NCBI GenBank assembly: GCA_043798715.1
Contig: JAZDOK010000013.1
Location: 135,960 to 199,959, forward strand
Source of the DNA: JAZDOK01 sp043798715
GTDB lineage: Bacteria; Vulcanimicrobiota; JAZDOK01
Direction: 5' to 3'
Length of the DNA stretch: 64,000 nt
Shown one piece after another: positions 52,822 to 60,733 of this stretch. Made by a program: the position numbers and the translations under genes. Every line of letters starts with the position of its first letter. Positions within the stretch are counted from its first letter, which is position 1. The notes beneath the pieces are model-generated. The model was not told where the DNA came from and made no database searches. It saw only the letters and a list, made by a program, of their open reading frames with translations.

Positions 52822-53985
52822 ATGGAAGAGATTAAGCACGCAACCGGAGGGCCGGTTTCAGGGAAGTCCGCGACGCCCCATCCCCCGAAAAAGATCGAGG
52901 ATACTGCGCCTTCCGCTCCGGCGGACAGCGTTGTTCTTGCAGGCCAGTTCACCTCCAAAAACAAGGTGACGCCGCTTACCGGGGGCGATGCCATTTTGGC
53001 CGAGACGAAAAAAATGATTACCGGCGCCAAGTCCTCCATCCAGGTGGAGCAGTACCTTTTCACCAATCAGGAGATGTGCGACCTGCTCTGCCAGGAAGCC
53101 AAGAGGGGGATTAACGTTCAGGTCATCGTTGATTCGAGTCCGTCTTTCTCTCCCGAGTTCAAGGAGAAGAAGGAAAAAGTCATCAAGGATCTCAAAGCCT
53201 CCGGCTGCCAGGTGGTCATGTACCCCGACAACCAGAAGTACAAACAGATCAACCATGTCAAACTTCTAATCGTGGACGGAAAGAGCCTGCTCATCGGCGG
53301 GATGAACTGGAATACCGATTCGTTCTCAAACAGGGATGTCTCCGTCACTGCCGAGGGGCCTGTCGTCAATTATTTTGAGAAGACATACGCCGATGACTGG
53401 CGCTTTGCCGGAGGGGAGCCTTTTGCTGCTCCTTCCAAGTCCGAGGCCATTCCCGGCGGAGGCTCAACGGTGGCCGGAGCGCACACCAACCTTTTCCAGA
53501 GCGGCATCAAACCGCTGGTCCTTTCCAATATCCAGAAGGCCCAGGAGTCCATTCACGTGGAGATGTTCTGCCTCACGGATAAGGACGTCATCAAGGACAT
53601 TATCGGAGCCCACAAGCGGGGAGTCGAGGTCAAGGTGCTTCTCGACGCCACGCCCACCCAGGACGGGACGATCATCAACAAGGGTGCCGCCGAGCAGCTG
53701 AAAGAAGCTGGAATTGATGTTCGCTGGTTCAAGCGGGACCCCGACAGCACCCGGAAGCTTCACTCCAAGATCGGGATCTTCGACGGCAAGGAGACAATCC
53801 TCGGCAGCGCCAACTGGACTTACAAGGGCCTGACTGTGAACCGGGAAGCGGACGTGGATATACGATCCAAAAAGGTCGCTACCGCTTTCGAGGAGATGTT
53901 CCAGAAGGACTGGGATGCCGGCCTCAAGCGCATGCCGGTCGCGCCGGAGAAGGGGCAGACGAAACTCCCTGATTTCGATAAATAA
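52822..53985 (+). CDS. Phospholipase D family protein, paralogue 1
   Basis: A 387-residue protein with two HKD motifs: HVKLLIVDGKSLLIGGMNW (H145, K147, D152) and LHSKIGIFDGKETILGSANW (H314, K316, D321), the paired catalytic sites of the PLD superfamily. Substrates in this family include phospholipids, cardiolipin and nucleic acids. The first 45 residues are Pro/Ala-rich and there is no signal peptide, so secretion or a cytoplasmic site is unknown. AGGAGG lies five bases before ATG 52822. The gene has its own extended -10 promoter and is followed by a homologue in the same direction, evidently a tandem duplication. Confidence 0.9.
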   Translation: MEEIKHATGGPVSGKSATPHPPKKIEDTAPSAPADSVVLAGQFTSKNKVTPLTGGDAILAETKKMITGAKSSIQVEQYLFTNQEMCDLLCQEAKRGINVQVIVDSSPSFSPEFKEKKEKVIKDLKASGCQVVMYPDNQKYKQINHVKLLIVDGKSLLIGGMNWNTDSFSNRDVSVTAEGPVVNYFEKTYADDWRFAGGEPFAAPSKSEAIPGGGSTVAGAHTNLFQSGIKPLVLSNIQKAQESIHVEMFCLTDKDVIKDIIGAHKRGVEVKVLLDATPTQDGTIINKGAAEQLKEAGIDVRWFKRDPDSTRKLHSKIGIFDGKETILGSANWTYKGLTVNREADVDIRSKKVATAFEEMFQKDWDAGLKRMPVAPEKGQTKLPDFDK

Positions 53986-53995
53986 ACCCGGTATC

Positions 53996-54024
53996 TTGAC
54001 TTAATTGACGGATGTCGTGATATA
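53996..54024 (+). promoter_or_regulatory. Promoter of the second PLD gene
   Basis: TTGACT and GATATA are separated by 17 bp. The predicted start is about 30 bp before the PLD 2 ATG. The layout with CGTGATA at the -10 recurs in the promoter at 55405-55432, so the two may belong to one regulon. Confidence 0.6.
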
Positions 54025-54060
54025 GGAGCAGGGCAAAGCTTTTTTCGGGAGGTTTTTAAC

Positions 54061-55293
54061 ATGGAAAATCAGCCGGTCAGCCTCGGCCCGATCCAGTCGG
54101 CAGCCTATTATCAGTCGTTGGCTGCCAGTCCTTCTAAGAAAGGTTCAGCGCCACAGGCGGAGCCTCAGCAGGATCCGGAGGATATAGTCTCTCTGGGCAA
54201 CGGCAGCATTGCTCCCGAGGAGGCCAAATATTTCACGAAGGGCAACAAGGTGACCCCGCTAATAGACGGGGGACCCATCTTCTCCACCGCCACAGAGATG
54301 CTAAAAGGCGCCAAGTCCAATATCCAGCTCGAAATGTATTCCCTCAATAAAACAGAGATGACGGATCTCCTCTGCGAAGAGGCCAGGAAAGGGATCAAGG
54401 TTCAGGTGATCCTGGATCCCACTGCCGGCACTCCCGGCCAGGACGAGTCCAAGAAAGCGGTCATTGAAAAGCTCAAGGCCTCCGGAGTTGAAGTAGTCAC
54501 CTACCCTGTCGATGAGAAGAAAAAACAGATAGATCACGTCAAGCTCCTCATCGTGGACGGGAAGTCCGTGCTCATGGGCGGGATGAACTGGAGCGAGCAT
54601 TCCCCTCTCAACCACGACGCCGATTTCAAGCTCGAAGGCCCGACGGTAAACAGTTATGAACGGGTATTTGCGATGGACTGGCGGAAATCCGGCGGGGCCT
54701 CCTTCAAGGCTCCTGCTCCGGCCACGGAAGTCCCCGGAGGGGAATCCCTGGTGAACAGCGCGTCCTCCGAGATTGGCCATAATCCCATCATGCCTATGAT
54801 CATGAATAATATCTCAGGAGCCAAGGAGTCCATTCATACCGAGATGTTTGTCCTCTCGGACAAGAATGTGATCCAGGGTCTTATCGACGCGCACAACCGT
54901 GGCGTGGACGTGAAGGTGCTTCTCGATCCCAACGGGGCCGGCAAGGGCGGATGGAATCCCAACGGACGCACCTTCGATACGCTCAAGGAAGCCGGAGTTT
55001 CGGTCAAGTGGTATAATGTGGACCCCTCCGTCCAGGAAAAACTCCACGCCAAGTGGGGCGTTTTTGACGGGAAGGAAGTGCTCAACGGGAGCGCAAATTG
55101 GAGCTACAAGGGGCTCCATGTCAACCGCGAGATTGCATCCGACGTCGTGGATACTAAGGTGGCCAGTGTCTTTGAGAAAGTTTTTGAACAGGACTGGAAC
55201 ACCAAAGGGGTGGATAAATTGCCGGATGCGCCCGACGGAGACGGTTCCGCCCCTGTGCCGCCTAAGTTCAAGATGGTTCCCAAAAACGAATAA
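54061..55293 (+). CDS. Phospholipase D family protein, paralogue 2
   Basis: A 410-residue homologue of the preceding gene product with both HKD motifs: HVKLLIVDGKSVLMGGMNW (H159, K161, D166) and LHAKWGVFDGKEVLNGSANW (H329, K331, D336). The core sequences are collinear with paralogue 1 (for example GNKVTPLIDGGPIF against KNKVTPLTGGDAIL). The N-terminal 50 residues differ and again carry no signal peptide. GGGAGG precedes the ATG. It has its own promoter and ends at a strong terminator at 55340, so the pair can be expressed separately. The specific substrate is not deducible. Confidence 0.9.
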   Translation: MENQPVSLGPIQSAAYYQSLAASPSKKGSAPQAEPQQDPEDIVSLGNGSIAPEEAKYFTKGNKVTPLIDGGPIFSTATEMLKGAKSNIQLEMYSLNKTEMTDLLCEEARKGIKVQVILDPTAGTPGQDESKKAVIEKLKASGVEVVTYPVDEKKKQIDHVKLLIVDGKSVLMGGMNWSEHSPLNHDADFKLEGPTVNSYERVFAMDWRKSGGASFKAPAPATEVPGGESLVNSASSEIGHNPIMPMIMNNISGAKESIHTEMFVLSDKNVIQGLIDAHNRGVDVKVLLDPNGAGKGGWNPNGRTFDTLKEAGVSVKWYNVDPSVQEKLHAKWGVFDGKEVLNGSANWSYKGLHVNREIASDVVDTKVASVFEKVFEQDWNTKGVDKLPDAPDGDGSAPVPPKFKMVPKNE

Positions 55294-55339
55294 TCAGTAA
55301 TCCGCAAGAATTGCTCTTCCGGCGCTTGCCGGATTTATA

Positions 55340-55373
55340 AAAGCCCCAGGCAAACAAAGACACCTGGGGCTTT
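55340..55373 (+). terminator. Strong terminator after the second PLD gene
   Basis: AAAGCCCCAGG and CCTGGGGCTTT make a perfect 11-bp stem with a 12-base loop, followed by GACTTTT. The A and T flanks make it usable in both directions. Confidence 0.85.
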
Positions 55374-55404
55374 GACTTTTATCGGAAGTTTTTCCGGTTC
55401 CCTC

Positions 55405-55432
55405 TTGACTTTTCTCAGGATTGCGTGATAAT
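55405..55432 (+). promoter_or_regulatory. Promoter of the glycine-zipper protein gene
   Basis: TTGACT and GATAAT are separated by 16 bp. The predicted start lies about 30 bp before the ATG at 55469. Similar to the PLD 2 promoter. Confidence 0.65.
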
Positions 55433-55468
55433 GAAAGTAAGGTAAATATGACGAGGAGGTGTTTTGGT

Positions 55469-55858
55469 ATGGACGGAATCGCGGGATATTCAACAGGGAT
55501 GGCCAGTACCCCGACAACTGACAGCGCCAGTATAAAGGCAAAGGAGACTAAGAGCACTCTTCTGAAAGTGGTCGCTGGTATAGCTCCTATCGCCGGCGGC
55601 ATTCTCGGAGGCATTATCGGCTTTTGCGTGGGAGGTCCGGTCGGAGCCATGCTCGGAGCCGGGCTTGGTATGGCCGCAGGCAACCTGGCAGGCGGCTTGG
55701 TAGGCCAGAAAGCCAGCTCGCTGGACCAGGAGGTCATGATGGACAAAACCGCCCCCATGATCGCACAGTTGCAGGCGCAGAACGTCCAGCTGCAGCAGCA
55801 GGCCCTGGCGCAGTTGGCCGCCTCTCAGGGACAGCTGAACAGCTTTGGCGGCGACTAA
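55469..55858 (+). CDS. Glycine-zipper membrane protein
   Basis: A 129-residue protein. Residues 32-80 form a glycine-zipper membrane stretch of small residues (GIAPIAGGILGGIIGF, GAMLGAGLGMAAGNLAGG), known from membrane-inserting or oligomerising proteins. The C-terminal 45 residues are a Gln-rich helix (IAQLQAQNVQLQQQALAQLA), likely a coiled coil. The N terminus is Ser/Thr-rich without signal peptide. ATG 55469 has AGGAGG nine bases upstream; an earlier in-frame ATG (55448) lacks this. It is followed by zinc-ribbon genes on the same strand. Function unknown; possibly a small phage-lysis-like or envelope protein. Confidence 0.7.
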   Translation: MDGIAGYSTGMASTPTTDSASIKAKETKSTLLKVVAGIAPIAGGILGGIIGFCVGGPVGAMLGAGLGMAAGNLAGGLVGQKASSLDQEVMMDKTAPMIAQLQAQNVQLQQQALAQLAASQGQLNSFGGD

Positions 55859-56047
55859 TTAAAGCAGTTGCCGACGGGGGGCAGTTCTCAACAGTTAGCT
55901 TCCCCCTGCGCTGAGTTTATTCGGAAAACAGAGTCGTTCTAAAAGAGCTGCTGCAAGGCGGCTCTTTGCCTTTTGAAGGGAAAGGGGAGCTTTCCCTCGA
56001 ATCACCTAATATATTCACGTACTTTTATTTGCGAAAGGGGAATCCCG

Positions 56048-57031
56048 ATGAATTGCAGCAATTGCGGCCGCGTCAACCCGGATGAGAATACCTTCTGTGA
56101 AAACTGTATGAATCTCCTTGTTGCTCCTAAGTACATCATGCCAGTGGTGGGTCTGTGTATTTCACTGGCCCAGGAGGCGGCGAGGAAGACTCTTCCTCTC
56201 GAAGATTTCCTGGTGGAGCTGAAGAAGGTGCGGGAGCACCTCAAAGAGTATCAGGCCCAGGCGGCTGAAAGCGAAAAAACGGAAGTGGCTCTCGACATTG
56301 TGACTTTCGCCCATGAGAAACTTCGTGAGGGCTATCGCCTCTTCGGTGATGGTCTCAATTCTCTGGAACTTTATGCCTCGGATTCCGATGCCTCGCATCT
56401 CAGTCGGGGGCTTGAACAGCTTTTCAAGGCCAGTATTTCCCTTTTTGAGGTTGATTTCGTGGCGGAGCTGGCTCAGAAAGTCATCCCCCCGCCGGTGGGC
56501 TGCTTCAAGTGCGGTCACCTCAATCCGAACCACAGCCGCTTTTGTGAGCAGTGCAAAGCAGTTCTTCCCCACCACGTAGGGCAAGAGGAACCCCCGGCCT
56601 TTGTTTATTATGAGGGATCTTCTATGAGCGGTGACACACAGGGTCTCCAGAGCGAGTATTTTTTAAAACTCAAAGACTCAGTCAAGGACGTCTCGGAGGG
56701 GAAGATGTCTCCCGGGGAATTCAAGGGCATTCTGGATTGGCTGCTGCGCCTCGTGCAGCAGGGCATCGAGCAGTTCAAGCGCGTCCAGTTTCCTTCCAGC
56801 AGCCAGGATCCCGAGGCTGAAAAAGTGAAGGAAGTGAAGGAGTGGATGGAAAACGGCTTGAGCTTCTACCTCACCGGTCTTCATGAAATGGAGAAATTCC
56901 TTTCGGACGGAGATCGGCAGCATCTTGCCCTGGGCCTGGTTCAGGCCCAGGATGGCTCCAACCTGCTCCTTAAAGTCGCCCTCATCGATCGGGAGTATAA
57001 GCAGAATCAGCAAGCCGGAAAAGCGGTCTGA
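56048..57031 (+). CDS. Zinc-ribbon protein of unknown function
   Basis: A 327-residue soluble protein with two zinc ribbons: MNCSNCGRVNPDENTFCENC (C3, C6, C17, C20) at the N terminus and GCFKCGHLNPNHSRFCEQCK around residues 155-175. Between and after them are two helical blocks of similar character (LEDFLVELKKVREHLKEYQA, SPGEFKGILDWLLRLVQQG), so the protein looks like an internal duplication of ribbon plus helices. Such double-zinc-ribbon proteins often act as scaffolds. ATG 56048 with AAAGGGGAAT upstream is chosen because it starts the first ribbon. Likely in an operon with the small gene 15 bp downstream. Confidence 0.7.
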   Translation: MNCSNCGRVNPDENTFCENCMNLLVAPKYIMPVVGLCISLAQEAARKTLPLEDFLVELKKVREHLKEYQAQAAESEKTEVALDIVTFAHEKLREGYRLFGDGLNSLELYASDSDASHLSRGLEQLFKASISLFEVDFVAELAQKVIPPPVGCFKCGHLNPNHSRFCEQCKAVLPHHVGQEEPPAFVYYEGSSMSGDTQGLQSEYFLKLKDSVKDVSEGKMSPGEFKGILDWLLRLVQQGIEQFKRVQFPSSSQDPEAEKVKEVKEWMENGLSFYLTGLHEMEKFLSDGDRQHLALGLVQAQDGSNLLLKVALIDREYKQNQQAGKAV

Positions 57032-57046
57032 TTTTATTGGTGCCGT

Positions 57047-57295
57047 ATGCAGGAATATTTCGACGAAAAAATTAATCTCGACGAGCGGGTGGCCTTCTGG
57101 AAAGTGCTGGAAGAGCTTGGAAAGCGCATCGGCCACGGCCAGATTACTATCCAGATTTATGATGACCGGGTGGAAGATCTCAATATCACCTTCGCCAGCA
57201 AGCCGCTCAAGTTTCCAGAGGGCTTCAATCGAATGATGGAGCACATCGGGATGGAAGATTTCGTCGAAAAGAAAAAGCCCGATAGAAACAAGTAG
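57047..57295 (+). CDS. Hypothetical 82-residue protein
   Basis: A small acidic and charged soluble protein (MQEYFDEKINLDERVAFWKV, FNRMMEHIGMEDFVEKKK). It follows the zinc-ribbon gene by 15 bp in the same direction, with only a weak ribosome binding site (GGTG), so it is probably translated in that operon. The stop TAG lies inside a palindromic repeat that begins at 57292. No family recognised. Confidence 0.55.
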   Translation: MQEYFDEKINLDERVAFWKVLEELGKRIGHGQITIQIYDDRVEDLNITFASKPLKFPEGFNRMMEHIGMEDFVEKKKPDRNK

Positions 57296-57319
57296 AGGCA
57301 CGTTGCAACGTGCCCCTAC
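57292..57319. repeat. Dispersed palindrome copy 4
   Basis: A near-perfect 28-bp palindrome (GTAGAGGC and GCCCCTAC ends, ACGTTGCAACGT core as in copy 2, one mismatch). Its TAG is the actual stop codon of the 82-residue gene. Confidence 0.9.
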
Positions 57320-57343
57320 TCCGCCTGGTTGAGGATTCTGTCA

Positions 57344-58096
57344 ATGTTTAAAACCATGCGCAAAGCCGGAATCATATTACTTTTAATGCTGCTGCTGTTA
57401 AGCAGCCAGGCATCTGCCTTTAAATTCGCTGTGATGGGCGACATTCAAGGCGGGGATGAAATATTAAAAGCGATAATAAGCCGGATTAACGCTCAAAATG
57501 ACATCTGCTTCGTGGTGCAGACCGGAGATATGTGCTCCAAGGCTTCCGTTGGACAATTCGATCATTATTTGGGCATGATGAAAGGTATTAAAGTTCCTAT
57601 AAAGCATGTCTGCGGCAATCATGACCGCAGCCCCAAACACGATTTATATGAAAAATACCTTGGAAAAGCATACTATTCCTGGGATTATGAAGACAGCCAT
57701 TTTGCCGTTTTTGACAATTCCAGGGACCTTCTGGATGAAGCGCAGTTTCAATGGCTTAAAAAAGACCTGGCGGAAAGCAAAGCCGGACACAAATACGTTT
57801 TTTGTCACCGGCCCGTCTATTCCCCTTATTCAAAGCATCGCATGGGGGAAATAGATCCCCGGGCCGGGGAGCAGGCACAGCAGCTTACGGATATCTTTTC
57901 TCAATATAAAGTCACCGCGGTTATTTCCGGTCATATCCATGCCTTTCGTGAGGAAGATGCCTATAAAGGCGTGAAATACTATGTCACCGGCGGAGCCGGA
58001 GCCCGCCTTTATCATATCAAGAATTATCATGCGGTTCATCACTATTTGATAGTGGATACCCGGAGCGGGGAAGTTAAAATGATCGAAATTAAGTAG
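57344..58096 (+). CDS. Exported calcineurin-like metallophosphoesterase
   Basis: A 250-residue exported phosphoesterase. Signal peptide MFKTMRKAGIILLLMLLLL through SQASA. The dinuclear metal motifs are in order: MGDIQGGDE (Asp; usual GDxH is GDIQ here), QTGDMCSK (GD), CGNHDRSP (GNHD), VFCHRPVYSP (His) and SGHIHAFREE (GHIH). The first motif lacks the histidine of the GDxH consensus, a common variant in this superfamily. Likely a periplasmic phosphomonoesterase or phosphodiesterase. ATG 57344 has GAGGATT upstream; a TTG five codons earlier is less likely. Its TAG stop is inside palindrome copy 5. Confidence 0.92.
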   Translation: MFKTMRKAGIILLLMLLLLSSQASAFKFAVMGDIQGGDEILKAIISRINAQNDICFVVQTGDMCSKASVGQFDHYLGMMKGIKVPIKHVCGNHDRSPKHDLYEKYLGKAYYSWDYEDSHFAVFDNSRDLLDEAQFQWLKKDLAESKAGHKYVFCHRPVYSPYSKHRMGEIDPRAGEQAQQLTDIFSQYKVTAVISGHIHAFREEDAYKGVKYYVTGGAGARLYHIKNYHAVHHYLIVDTRSGEVKMIEIK

Positions 58097-58127
58097 GGGC
58101 ATCCCGCCTCCGGCGGGATGCCCCTAC
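58093..58127. repeat. Dispersed palindrome copy 5
   Basis: A 35-bp perfect hairpin: 16-bp arms (GTAGGGGCATCCCGCC and its complement) with a TCC loop. The family ends are shared but the core differs. The TAG of the left end is the stop codon of the phosphoesterase gene. Faces the glutamate dehydrogenase stop and likely ends both transcripts. Confidence 0.92.
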
Positions 58128-58151
58128 TGTTTGATCGGGAAAAAGATATCT

Positions 58152-59420
58152 TTACGGGTAGATGCCTCTTAAAGTGGTGGCTTCCTCGACTCTTTTCACC
58201 GCCAGCATGTAGGCGGCGGTGCGCATGTTCTCTTTGTGCTTCATGGAGAGCTTGAGCACGTTGTGGAAGCTGTCGGTCATGATCTCCCGCAGTTTTGCAT
58301 TCACTTCGTCTTCTTTCCAGAAATGGGCCTGCAGATCCTGGACCCACTCGAAGTAGGAGACGGTCACTCCTCCGGCGTTGGCCAGGATGTCCGGAAGGAC
58401 CATGATATTGTTTTTATAGAGGATCGCGTCGGCCTCCGGGCTGGTAGGGCCGTTGGCGGCTTCGGCTACAATCTTCGCTTTGATCTTCGCGGCGTTCCGC
58501 TCGGTGATGACGTTTTCCAGGGCGGCGGGAATCAGGACGTCGCAGGAAAGTTCCAGGATTGCCTCGTTGGAGATCTCCTTGCTTCCCGGGAAACCCACCA
58601 CGGAACCCGTCTTGGTCTTGTGGGCGATAAGGGCCTCAGGGTCCATCCCGTCGGGATTGTGCACGCCGCCGCGGGAATCGCTGACGGCGATAATCTTGCA
58701 GCCTTCCTTCGCCAGAAGTTGGGCGCAGATGGATCCTGCGTTTCCGAAGCCCTGGATGACCGCGGTGGCGTTCGCAAGGTCGAAGCCGAGGTGAGCGGCA
58801 GCTTCCTTGGTGACGCAGACGCAGCCGCGGGCCGTCGCCTCATTCCTCCCGAGAGAGCCTCCGAGCTGGAGCGGTTTTCCCGTGACCACGCCGGATACGG
58901 AGTAGCCGACGTTCATACTGTAGGTGTCCATGATCCAGGCCATGACCTGGGCGTTCGTATAGACGTCCGGGGCGGGGATATCCTTTTCGGGGCCGATCAT
59001 CATGATCAATTCGGTGGCGTACCTCCTGGTAAGGCGTTCGAGCTCGCCCATGGACATCTCTTTTGGGTTACAGATGACCCCGCCCTTGGCGCCGCCATAG
59101 GGGATCCCGACGACCGCGCATTTCCAGGTCATCCACATGGCCAGGGCTCTCACCTCGTCGAGGGTGACATCGGGATGGTAGCGGATGCCGCCCTTTCCCG
59201 GCCCCCTCGTCAGGTTGTGCTGGACCCGGTATCCGGTGAACACCCGGATGGAGCCGTCGTCCATTTTCACCGGGAAGTGCACCGCAAGTTCTCTCTTGGG
59301 CTCGCGCAGGATCGCATGGATCCCCTTGTCCAGGTTCATTTTTTCAGCCACGATGTCGAGCTGTTGCTGGGCCACGTGCCAGATATTGGTTTTTTCCTTT
59401 GTCTTCTCAGCAGTAATCAT
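58152..59420 (-). CDS. gdhA: Glutamate dehydrogenase, NAD(P)-type
   Basis: Oxidises glutamate to 2-oxoglutarate and ammonia, or the reverse, in the cytoplasm; 422 residues, the short hexameric type. Catalytic and substrate motifs are GPGKGGIRYHPDV and KCAVVGIPYGGAKGG (active Lys), with AANGPTSPEAD and LPDILANAGGVTVSY downstream. The Rossmann loop GFGNAGS is around residue 220. The start MITAEKTKEK at 59420 follows AAAGGAGGGAA; the frame open before it is not coding-like. It is the last gene of a probable lipoprotein-rimO-TPR-gdhA run, and 38 bp separate it from the TPR gene. Confidence 0.96.
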   Translation of the reverse strand: MITAEKTKEKTNIWHVAQQQLDIVAEKMNLDKGIHAILREPKRELAVHFPVKMDDGSIRVFTGYRVQHNLTRGPGKGGIRYHPDVTLDEVRALAMWMTWKCAVVGIPYGGAKGGVICNPKEMSMGELERLTRRYATELIMMIGPEKDIPAPDVYTNAQVMAWIMDTYSMNVGYSVSGVVTGKPLQLGGSLGRNEATARGCVCVTKEAAAHLGFDLANATAVIQGFGNAGSICAQLLAKEGCKIIAVSDSRGGVHNPDGMDPEALIAHKTKTGSVVGFPGSKEISNEAILELSCDVLIPAALENVITERNAAKIKAKIVAEAANGPTSPEADAILYKNNIMVLPDILANAGGVTVSYFEWVQDLQAHFWKEDEVNAKLREIMTDSFHNVLKLSMKHKENMRTAAYMLAVKRVEEATTLRGIYP

Positions 59421-59458
59421 TCTTCCCTCCTTTAAATTTCTTTGGTCCCTTGGAAAAT

Positions 59459-60733
59459 TCACTTTTGCGGCATCCCTCCTTCTTTTTTACGAGATTCAGC
59501 CATGAGTTTTGCAGCCTTTTCGCCGTATTCGGTGTTTTCCGGTTCAACGGCAAGACCGCTCTTCCAGGAGCCTAATGCGTTTTCCATGTCGCCCTGCTCC
59601 AAATATATATCTCCCAGAAAGAAATGGGCCTCACTCAGGCCGGGTTCCGTTTGCAAGGCTTTTTGTACCTCTTTGACGGCTTTCTCAGGCTTTCCGTCTT
59701 CATGATAGGCTCTGGCCAGGTGCATCCGCACGTAGGGATTATATGGATTTATTTTCAGAGAATGTTTGAATTTCTGGATGGCGCTTTCGATTTCTCTTCT
59801 TTTCCAGAAAAGAAGCCCCCAGGCGGCGATGGCCTCCTCGTGCTCAGGTTCAAGTTCCAGGGTTCGCCGGAAAAATTCTTCGGCTCTTTCCTCATTCCCT
59901 TCTTCGAGGTGAATATTGCCGAGTAGGCAGTAGGCGTCTGAAATTTCCGGGTCAAGGCGGATGGATTCGTGTAGGGAGGCCAGGGCATCCGAAAAATCGC
60001 CTCGGTGAGCCAGGGCATGCGCCAGGTAGTAGTGCGATTCAGCAGCCTGAGGATTGAGTCGGATCGCTTTTCGGAACTCATTGACGGCCAGATCCAGCGC
60101 CCCGCTTTCAAGGTAGGTGATACCCAGGTTGATGTGGGTGATGAAATATGTTGGATTAAACTGTGCGCAGAGCCGAAGTTCCTGAATGGCCCCCTCCGGA
60201 TTTCCCATAAAGAGAAGCGCCAGGCCTCTCGTGTTCATGGCGTCCGGATCATTCGGGTTTTCATCCAGGATTACGTCGAGATTTTTGAGTGCTTTCTTGT
60301 ATTTTCCTGTATCGATGAGGGATTCGCAGAGATTAAGCCTGGCCTCATAGTGATGTTGATTCACCGAAAGCGTCTTTTCCCACATTTCGATTGCGGTCTT
60401 GAGATCTTCCATCTGGTAGGAGATGTTGCCGAGCAGAAAAAAGGCGTCATCGTTGTTCCCGTTCAGAGAAAGGACCGCATTGAAACAGCTGATGGCGTTG
60501 TCATAGAGCCCCTTTTCGGCGTAGACCTCGCCCAGGCAAAGCCGGGTTTCCTCGTCGAAAGCATTAAGCTTTGCGGCTGTCTCAAATTCCCGGATTGCCT
60601 CATCCAGCATTCCACGCTCCCGGAGAATTTCTCCCTGGCGGAAGTGAAAATCAAAGTTGCCATCGGGTTTTCTGCGTGGGAACTGAATAATTTTTCCCAT
60701 GTCGCCTGAATCAGGATTTCGCTTTGGCATCAT
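59459..60733 (-). CDS. Tetratricopeptide repeat protein
   Basis: A 424-residue soluble protein made of about eleven 34-residue TPR units, for example EAIREFETAAKLNAFDEETR, AISCFNAVLSLNGNNDDAFF and ALGSWKSGLAVEPENTEYGE. The first 30 residues are basic and unstructured (KIIQFPRRKPDGNF). No enzyme domain is seen, so it is a protein-protein scaffold. ATG 60733 with GGGAGAAATCC upstream is used; it overlaps the end of rimO by 23 bases, and ATG 60700 is an alternative. Co-transcription with rimO and gdhA is likely. Partner unknown. Confidence 0.85.
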   Translation of the reverse strand: MMPKRNPDSGDMGKIIQFPRRKPDGNFDFHFRQGEILRERGMLDEAIREFETAAKLNAFDEETRLCLGEVYAEKGLYDNAISCFNAVLSLNGNNDDAFFLLGNISYQMEDLKTAIEMWEKTLSVNQHHYEARLNLCESLIDTGKYKKALKNLDVILDENPNDPDAMNTRGLALLFMGNPEGAIQELRLCAQFNPTYFITHINLGITYLESGALDLAVNEFRKAIRLNPQAAESHYYLAHALAHRGDFSDALASLHESIRLDPEISDAYCLLGNIHLEEGNEERAEEFFRRTLELEPEHEEAIAAWGLLFWKRREIESAIQKFKHSLKINPYNPYVRMHLARAYHEDGKPEKAVKEVQKALQTEPGLSEAHFFLGDIYLEQGDMENALGSWKSGLAVEPENTEYGEKAAKLMAESRKKEGGMPQK

